In this document: one piece after another, positions 1-5,839 of the stretch | How the letters are laid out: every line of letters starts with the position of its first letter | How positions within the stretch are numbered: the stretch's first letter is position 1 | Translations under genes and position numbers: made by a program | Notes under the pieces: generated by a model | Seen by the model: the letters and a program-made list of their open reading frames with translations, nothing else | Databases searched by the model: none | What the model was told of the DNA's origin: nothing | Assembly: GCA_025352345.1 (NCBI GenBank) | Contig: JANXTP010000302.1 | Location: forward strand, 1-5,839 | DNA from: Burkholderiales bacterium | GTDB taxonomy: Bacteria > Pseudomonadota > Gammaproteobacteria > Burkholderiales > Burkholderiaceae_C | Direction: 5' to 3' | Length of the DNA: 5,839 nucleotides

Positions 1-28
1 GCGGGTTCGATTCCTGCCGGGGGCACCA
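1..28 (+). tRNA. 3' end of a tRNA gene (partial, isoacceptor not determinable)
   Basis: The first 28 bases read as the end of a tRNA. A five-pair T stem (GCGGG with CCTGC, one G-T pair) encloses a seven-base loop TTCGATT that fits the T-loop consensus. It is followed by a seven-base 3' acceptor strand CGGGGGC, discriminator A and an encoded CCA. The 5' acceptor strand would be expected to read GCCCCCG. The anticodon lies outside the window, so identity is open. A leucine tRNA is possible from the GC-rich acceptor beginning GCC, but this is a guess. A tmRNA is less likely because those normally begin GGGG. tRNA 3' ends are common integration sites, which is relevant to the toxin-antitoxin genes downstream. 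Confidence 0.85.
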
Positions 29-60
29 AATAAGCCAGTCAGGTTGCTTCACAACCAATC

Positions 61-100
61 AAGGCCCTAAGTAAATCAACGACTTAGGGCCTTTTTCTTT
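61..100 (+). terminator. Rho-independent terminator after the tRNA
   Basis: A perfect 12-bp inverted repeat, AAGGCCCTAAGT (61-72) and ACTTAGGGCCTT (82-93), encloses a nine-base loop. It is followed directly by a T-rich run, TTTCTTT, to position 100. The stem has a GC core and the T-tract is on the plus-strand side. It lies 32 bp after the tRNA CCA, so it most likely ends the tRNA transcript. The stem is A-rich on its left, so it could also work weakly on the minus strand, but no gene ends there on that strand. Confidence 0.9.
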
Positions 101-152
101 GTCACGTTGACTCACGAGGGGGCTTTACAGCGCACGCGAAACCGGGGAACAC

Positions 153-180
153 GCCGGGGAACGAGACCCCTGCCGGAGCC
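153..180 (+). other. Degenerate tRNA-3'-end-like sequence (possible tRNA remnant or old attachment site)
   Basis: Four G bases (156-159), a seven-base AACGAGA (160-166) and four C bases (167-170) would form a T-arm-like hairpin. The loop differs from a standard TTCGAGA T-loop only in its first two bases. It is followed by TGCCGGAGCCA, which resembles an acceptor strand plus CCA. The string CCTGCCGG (169-176) also occurs in the real tRNA end at 13-20, and both copies are followed within a few bases by CCAAA. A nine-base direct repeat, CCGGGGAAC, occurs at 142-150 and 154-162. This could be a decayed tRNA end or one half of an imprecise attachment pair. Chance resemblance in GC-rich DNA is a real alternative. 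Confidence 0.25.
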
Positions 181-232
181 AAATTCAGGAATATCCGGCC
201 CGAGAAGATGAAACATATCGACTCGCCTCACA

Positions 233-261
233 TTGCAACTTGAGCAGCAACGCTATACATT
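233..261 (+). promoter_or_regulatory. Possible sigma70-type promoter of higBA
   Basis: The sequence just before higB is more AT-rich than its surroundings. A -35-like TTGCAA (233-238) is followed 15 bp later by TATACA (254-259), or 17 bp later by TACATT (256-261), each matching four of six consensus positions. Transcription would then begin at about 265-268, on or next to the GTG start codon of higB. HigA antitoxins usually repress their own promoter, but I do not see a clear palindromic operator here. Confidence 0.35.
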
Positions 262-266
262 TTGTC

Positions 267-545
267 GTGATCAAGAGTTTCGCTCACAAGGGCCTCGCCG
301 CCTTCTATTCGACGAGCAGCAAAGCGGGCATTCAGCCTGCGCATGCGGCGCGACTTCGTCGGCAGTTGGGGCAGCTCGACCAGTCATCGAGTTCGGCAGA
401 CATGAACGTCTACGGCTGGAGGCTGCACCCGCTGAAAGGCGACCTGGCCGGGCACTGGGCGGTATGGGTGAGCGGTAACTGGCGCATGACGTTCAAGTTC
501 GACGGAGCCGATGCAACCGTCGTGGATTACCTGGACTACCACTGA
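267..545 (+). CDS. higB: HigB-type toxin, RelE/ParE superfamily (ribosome-dependent mRNA endonuclease)
   Basis: This is the toxin of a type II toxin-antitoxin pair. HigB proteins enter the ribosomal A site and cut translated mRNA, slowing growth when the antitoxin is lost. Starting at GTG 267 the protein is 92 aa and begins MIKSF, the usual N-terminus of the family. In that numbering it has His54 and Lys57 within RLHPLKGD, the core SGNWR (69-73), and the C-terminal Asp90-Tyr91-His92. These match the catalytic positions reported for Proteus vulgaris HigB, as I recall them. A longer in-frame start, TTG at 240, would add nine residues that do not look like the family. Neither start has a visible Shine-Dalgarno sequence, so translation may be leaderless or weak. 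The stop lies 14 bp before higA, so the two form an operon in the toxin-first order typical of hig systems. All catalytic residues are present, so the toxin looks active. Confidence 0.9.
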   Translation: MIKSFAHKGLAAFYSTSSKAGIQPAHAARLRRQLGQLDQSSSSADMNVYGWRLHPLKGDLAGHWAVWVSGNWRMTFKFDGADATVVDYLDYH

Positions 546-559
546 GCAAGGGGAGCGAT

Positions 560-880
560 ATGGCAACGATGCACAACCCGCCGCACCCGGGCGAGACGCT
601 GCGAGAGGACGTGCTGCCGACGCTCGGCCTGAGCGTGACGGATGCCGCTGCACAGCTCGGCGTCACGCGGGCTGCGTTCTCGCGCGTGCTGAATGCGCGA
701 GCGGGCATCTCGCCGGAAATGGCGCTGCGCCTGGAGCGCTGGTTGGGTGTCGAGCACGGGGGCCGTGCGGGTGTCTGGCTTGGCATGCAGGCGGCCTACG
801 ATCTGTGGCACGCGCAGAAGACTGCCAGGTCGGCGCTCAACAAGATCAAGCCCGTCAAGCACGAAGAGCTTGCTGTCTGA
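560..880 (+). CDS. higA: HigA antitoxin, XRE-family helix-turn-helix protein
   Basis: This 106-aa protein is the antitoxin partner of HigB. It should bind and neutralise the toxin and, through its DNA-binding domain, repress the higBA promoter. The N-terminus, MHNPPHPGE (4-12), is a hallmark of HigA. Residues about 25-55 form the helix-turn-helix (SVTDAAAQLGV, then RAAFSRVLN and the AGIS turn). The family motif LRLERWLG (57-64) precedes VWLGMQAAYDLW (72-83). The tail is basic (KTARSALNKIKPVK), and its role is unclear. A strong ribosome site, AAGGGGAG, ends five bases before the ATG. This contrasts with higB and would favour antitoxin synthesis over toxin. An ATG at 569 is an alternative start that would remove three residues. 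Length and motifs are complete. Confidence 0.92.
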   Translation: MATMHNPPHPGETLREDVLPTLGLSVTDAAAQLGVTRAAFSRVLNARAGISPEMALRLERWLGVEHGGRAGVWLGMQAAYDLWHAQKTARSALNKIKPVKHEELAV

Positions 881-1024
881 CCCGGCACCGCAGCGGCCCT
901 GTGGCAAGGCCATACAGCGCGAACGCGCTCTGATGCACCCGCTTCCCGATGGGGCTGTCACTCGATACGCTTGTCCGTGTCAAAGCAACCCGGGTCGGCC
1001 CGCCACCGCTGAAAGGAAAGCTCG

Positions 1025-1393
1025 ATGTTTCTCCTCCGTGATCGAACCAAGTTCAACACCGATGTCGATCTGATCCTTCGCATGTCCTTCGACATCGAGA
1101 CCGACAGCAGCAAGAATTTGGCCTTCCCGTCGTTCATCGGCTATCTGAGCCACTTGAGCGAAATCTGGAACGAGAAGGGCACGCCAGAGCACGCAGCGGT
1201 CCACATGGCCTGCGTCTACTGCAAGGGGCTGGCGGAGAAGGATGACGCTGCGCGGAAGGCTGAGGCGAAGGCACTTCGATCCCGCGTCGCTGAGGCCATC
1301 CCTTTGTTTGTCTCGCGCGGGCAAATGACCCCGGATTGGGCTGCGCACTATTCAGGTCTGCTCGAAAAGTACGCCGGCCTCCTGGCTGAGTAG
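1025..1393 (+). CDS. Small hypothetical protein, 122 aa, not recognised
   Basis: I do not recognise this protein. It is supported as a gene by a good ribosome site (AAAGGAAAG, ending four bases before the ATG), normal GC-ending codons and a balanced soluble composition. The N-terminal third (MFLLRDRTKFNTDVDLILR) is followed by a mixed segment. Residues about 75-122 look helical, with an Ala/Lys/Glu-rich stretch (EKDDAARKAEAKALRSR) that could be a short coiled coil. There is no signal peptide or clear membrane segment. Two cysteines occur close together near residue 63 (ACVYCK); alone they do not make a metal site. It lies 144 bp after higA and converges on dciA with 41 bp between stops. It is probably part of the same accessory insertion as higBA. 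Confidence 0.6.
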   Translation: MFLLRDRTKFNTDVDLILRMSFDIETDSSKNLAFPSFIGYLSHLSEIWNEKGTPEHAAVHMACVYCKGLAEKDDAARKAEAKALRSRVAEAIPLFVSRGQMTPDWAAHYSGLLEKYAGLLAE

Positions 1394-1434
1394 TCGGCGT
1401 CCACCAAGCCCATGCGCACCGCGCAAGCCAGCGA

Positions 1435-1749
1435 TCAGCTCGATCGCACCTTGATCTTCAGCGGCACCGCCGCGAAGCCGCAGTCCTGCAGCCGCTGTTC
1501 GATCTGCGGCTGAAGCTGGCGCAGCTTGGCCGCCACGCTGGCGTTGGCAGCAATCAATGCCCAGCCGCCGCCGTCGACCGGGCTCGCCGTCACATGCGGG
1601 GCAAGCGTCGCGGCCAGACACGGCAACACTGCCGCGTGGCGGCGCTTTGAGTCATCGAGCCGGCGACGCAGCAGCGACAGCGACGCGCTGGCGCTCAGCG
1701 CCTGGCTGATCGGCAACGCATCGGGGACACTGACAGTGGTTTTGCTCAT
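1435..1749 (-). CDS. dciA: DciA/DUF721 family protein (replicative helicase loading), short form
   Basis: The 104-aa product matches the KH-like DUF721 domain of DciA, the ancestral bacterial protein that helps load the replicative helicase DnaB onto DNA. The helical N-terminal part contains LRRRLDDSKRR, then LPCLAATLAPHV. The strand-helix part follows, ALIAANASVAAKLRQLQPQIEQRL, with the final strand LKIKVRSS. The segment around SVAAKLRQLQP corresponds to the well-conserved WAARLRxLxP motif of the family, with the usual tryptophan replaced. Position supports the call, because a DUF721 gene commonly sits beside secA in Pseudomonas and Burkholderiales, here divergent from secA with 161 bp between starts. 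Vibrio DciA has an additional disordered C-terminal tail. This protein ends right after the KH-like domain, so it is either a naturally short lineage form or shortened. No clear Shine-Dalgarno sequence precedes the ATG. Confidence 0.75.
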   Translation of the reverse strand: MSKTTVSVPDALPISQALSASASLSLLRRRLDDSKRRHAAVLPCLAATLAPHVTASPVDGGGWALIAANASVAAKLRQLQPQIEQRLQDCGFAAVPLKIKVRSS

Positions 1750-1910
1750 ACAGCGAACCAGTGTAGTGAAGCCAGGCTTGCAGTGAGCGCCGCCGCTGGG
1801 GCGCTGCCGTCATCGGTGCCTGCCATGGTCGGGCGGTAAACTCGAAGGCTTTGCCGCGTCACCCGGCCCCGACGGCCGGCGGGCGCGACGCCAACTCCCC
1901 CTGACGCCGC
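1750..1910. promoter_or_regulatory. Divergent dciA/secA intergenic region with weak promoter-like elements
   Basis: These 161 bp must carry the starts for both divergent genes. Toward secA, TAAACT (1837-1842) is a possible -10 with no convincing -35. Toward dciA, the minus strand reads TACACT at 1765-1760, again without a good -35. A small perfect inverted repeat, AAGCC-A-GGCTT (1769-1779), lies just outside the dciA -10 and could be an operator or chance. There is no SecM-like leader gene, so the enterobacterial arrest-peptide control of secA is not visible here. The bases just before the secA ATG lack a Shine-Dalgarno sequence. Confidence 0.25.
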
Positions 1911-4715
<2,805 letters not shown>

Positions 4716-4757
4716 GCACGGCGCGGACTGATTCAGCGTCACCCTGAGGACCTCGCG

Positions 4758-5600
4758 ATGGCCGTCAATCTGCAAGCCCCGAATCCAGCTGACCTGAAGC
4801 CGGTGCCCGGCGTGCAGCTCGGCACCGCGAGGGCCGGTGTGCGCAAGGCCAACCGGCGCGATGTGCTGGTCGTCACACTGGCCGAAGGCTCGCAGGTGGC
4901 GGGCGTGTTCACCCGCAACCGCTTCTGCGCGGCGCCGGTGCAGCTGTGCCGGCAACACCTGGCGATCGAGCGTGGCACGGCGCCGGGCATCCGCGCGCTG
5001 CTGGTCAACACCGGCAATGCGAACGCCGGCACCGGAGAAGACGGTCTGGCGCGCGCTCGATCCACCTGCGTGGCATTGGCCGCGCACCTGGGCGTCAAGC
5101 CCGACCAGGTGCTGCCGTTTTCCACCGGCGTGATCATGGAAACGCTGCCGAACGACCGCATCGAAGCGGGCTTGCCCGCAGCGCTGGCCGATCGGGATGC
5201 CGACCACTGGGCGCAGGCCGCTGAAGCCATCATGACCACCGACACGCTGCCGAAAGCGGCCTCGGTACAGGTTCAGATCGGTGGCAAGACGGTCACCGTC
5301 ACCGGCATCGGCAAGGGCGCCGGGATGATCCGCCCGAACATGGCGACGATGCTCGGTTTCATCGCCACCGACGCGGTGCTGGCGCCTCAGTTGCTAGAAA
5401 CCTTGACTCGCGAGACGGCCGACCACTCCTTCAACCGCATCACGATCGACGGTGACACCTCCACCAACGACTCCTTCGTGCTGATCGCCACGCAGCAGGC
5501 CGGCCATGTGCCGATCACGCAACTCGCCAGTGGCGACGGTGCGGTGTTGCGCGAGGCGGTTGAAGGAGTGGTCGGCCGTCTCGCGAGTCAAGGTTTCTAG
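4758..5600 (+). CDS. argJ: ArgJ (glutamate N-acetyltransferase / ornithine acetyltransferase), 3' end lost at an inverted-repeat junction
   Basis: ArgJ transfers the acetyl group from N-acetylornithine to glutamate, giving the cyclic route of arginine synthesis. Some forms also use acetyl-CoA. The start is secure: TGAGGA ends seven bases before the ATG, and the gene follows secA by 42 bp with no terminator. Recognisable ArgJ features are NTGNANAGTG (84-93), the STGV segment (122-125) thought to form the oxyanion hole, KGAGMIRPNMATML (186-199) with the autocleavage site between Ala196 and the nucleophile Thr197, and DGDTSTNDS (231-239). True ArgJ sequence continues to about residue 265. From base 5556 the DNA is the reverse complement of the gene's own middle, so the last 15 residues are antisense-derived and the frame stops at 5600. 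Full-length relatives are about 400-410 aa, so roughly 140 C-terminal residues are missing and the product as written should not be functional. Either the gene is broken or the sequence is misassembled. Confidence 0.85.
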   Translation: MAVNLQAPNPADLKPVPGVQLGTARAGVRKANRRDVLVVTLAEGSQVAGVFTRNRFCAAPVQLCRQHLAIERGTAPGIRALLVNTGNANAGTGEDGLARARSTCVALAAHLGVKPDQVLPFSTGVIMETLPNDRIEAGLPAALADRDADHWAQAAEAIMTTDTLPKAASVQVQIGGKTVTVTGIGKGAGMIRPNMATMLGFIATDAVLAPQLLETLTRETADHSFNRITIDGDTSTNDSFVLIATQQAGHVPITQLASGDGAVLREAVEGVVGRLASQGF

Positions 5601-5839
5601 CAACTGAGGCGCCAGCACCGCGTCGGTGGCCACGAAGCCGAGCATCGTCGCCATGTTCGGCCGGATCATCCCGGCGCCCTTGCTGATGCCGGTCACCGTG
5701 ACCGTCTTGCCGCCAATCTGCACCTGCACCGAAGCCGCTTTCGGCAGCGTGTCGGTGGTCATGATGGCTTCGGCGGCCTGCGCCCAGTGGTCGGCATCCC
5801 GATCGGCGAGTGCCGCAGGCAGGCCGGCTTCGATGCGGT
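5155..5839. repeat. Large imperfect inverted repeat inside argJ (two 284-bp arms, 117-bp spacer)
   Basis: Base i in the left arm (5155-5438) pairs with base 10994-i in the right arm (5556-5839), without any gap. The arms differ at 19 of 284 positions (93.3% identity). All mismatches lie in the outer 209 bp; the inner 75 bp (5364-5438 and 5556-5630) are identical. Sixteen mismatches are at third codon positions of argJ, and only two change a residue (Gly185 to Ser, Ile202 to Val). The right arm reaches the last base of the window, so the repeat may extend further. The pattern points to two argJ alleles joined head to head. Confidence 0.95.
5394..5839 (-). pseudogene. argJ: Second, inverted argJ fragment (partial at window edge)
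   Basis: On the minus strand, bases 5839-5556 encode ArgJ residues about 133-227 in the numbering of the forward copy. The fragment includes MTTDTLPKAASV, the autocleavage segment SKGAGMIRPNMATML and ADHSFNR. Past base 5556 the frame leaves ArgJ homology, runs antisense through the spacer and into the forward copy, and stops at TAG 5396-5394, the complement of a CTA leucine codon. The upstream part of this copy lies outside the window. Its differences from the forward copy are nearly all synonymous, so the source gene was under purifying selection. It probably represents argJ of a related strain joined here by assembly, or a rearranged second copy. It cannot make ArgJ as it stands. Confidence 0.7.

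Noticed and set aside
208..243. An 11-codon open frame (MKHIDSPHIAT) just before higB that could be a leader peptide
   Set aside because: It has only a poor ribosome site, lies upstream of or within the likely higB promoter, and shows no attenuator-type structure.
916..929. Small hairpin AGCGC-GAAC-GCGCT after higA
   Set aside because: The stem is only five base pairs and no T-tract follows, so it is not a convincing terminator. Such repeats are common in GC-rich DNA.
511..961. Several overlapping open frames on both strands across higA
   Set aside because: They are Arg- and Ala-rich shadow frames of higA, without ribosome sites. The higA frame itself matches its family end to end.
980..1348. 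A 122-codon minus-strand open frame opposite the hypothetical gene
   Set aside because: It is the antisense of the 1025-1393 gene, which has the better ribosome site and composition. The mirror frame has neither.
5155..5839. The inverted repeat as an insertion sequence, integron or phage-defence hairpin element
   Set aside because: Both arms are argJ coding sequence, with no transposase, recombinase site or terminal repeat, and the spacer is also argJ. A rearranged or misjoined gene explains everything seen.

Overview
The window is a GC-rich stretch of bacterial chromosome, most likely from a betaproteobacterium of the order Burkholderiales. This rests on the SecA sequence (Burkholderiales-like insertions and the C-terminal zinc motif), the dciA/secA/argJ neighbourhood typical of that group, and strongly GC-ending codons. 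No 16S gene is present, so the assignment is inference from protein similarity recalled from memory.

Left part (1-1434): the window opens inside the 3' end of a tRNA gene (T-arm, acceptor strand, CCA), followed by a near-ideal intrinsic terminator (61-100). A degenerate second tRNA-3'-end-like sequence lies around 153-180. Next comes a complete type II toxin-antitoxin pair in the toxin-first order, higB (GTG start at 267, 92 aa) and higA (560-880), then a small unrecognised gene (1025-1393). This looks like a short accessory insertion beside a tRNA.

Middle part (1435-4757): housekeeping DNA. A short DciA/DUF721 protein on the minus strand is divergent from a complete secA (934 aa), the ATPase motor of the Sec translocon. 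secA is followed 42 bp later by argJ, probably in the same transcript.

Right part (4758-5839): argJ starts normally but is broken after about 265 residues. The DNA then folds back into an inverted, 93%-identical copy of the middle of argJ, running out of the window. The two arms (5155-5438 and 5556-5839, spacer 117 bp) differ at 19 of 284 positions. Sixteen of those are third codon positions and only two residues change, so both arms look like alleles that were maintained as functional argJ, not a decaying duplication. The 75 bp next to the spacer are identical. The simplest explanation is a fold-back chimera joining two related strains at a contig end. A genuine inverted duplication from a second argJ locus cannot be excluded.

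I found no CRISPR array, insertion sequence, phage module or clearly new multi-gene system. The points most worth checking are the argJ inverted repeat, the tRNA/higBA insertion beside dciA-secA, and an unusual residue in SecA helicase motif VI.
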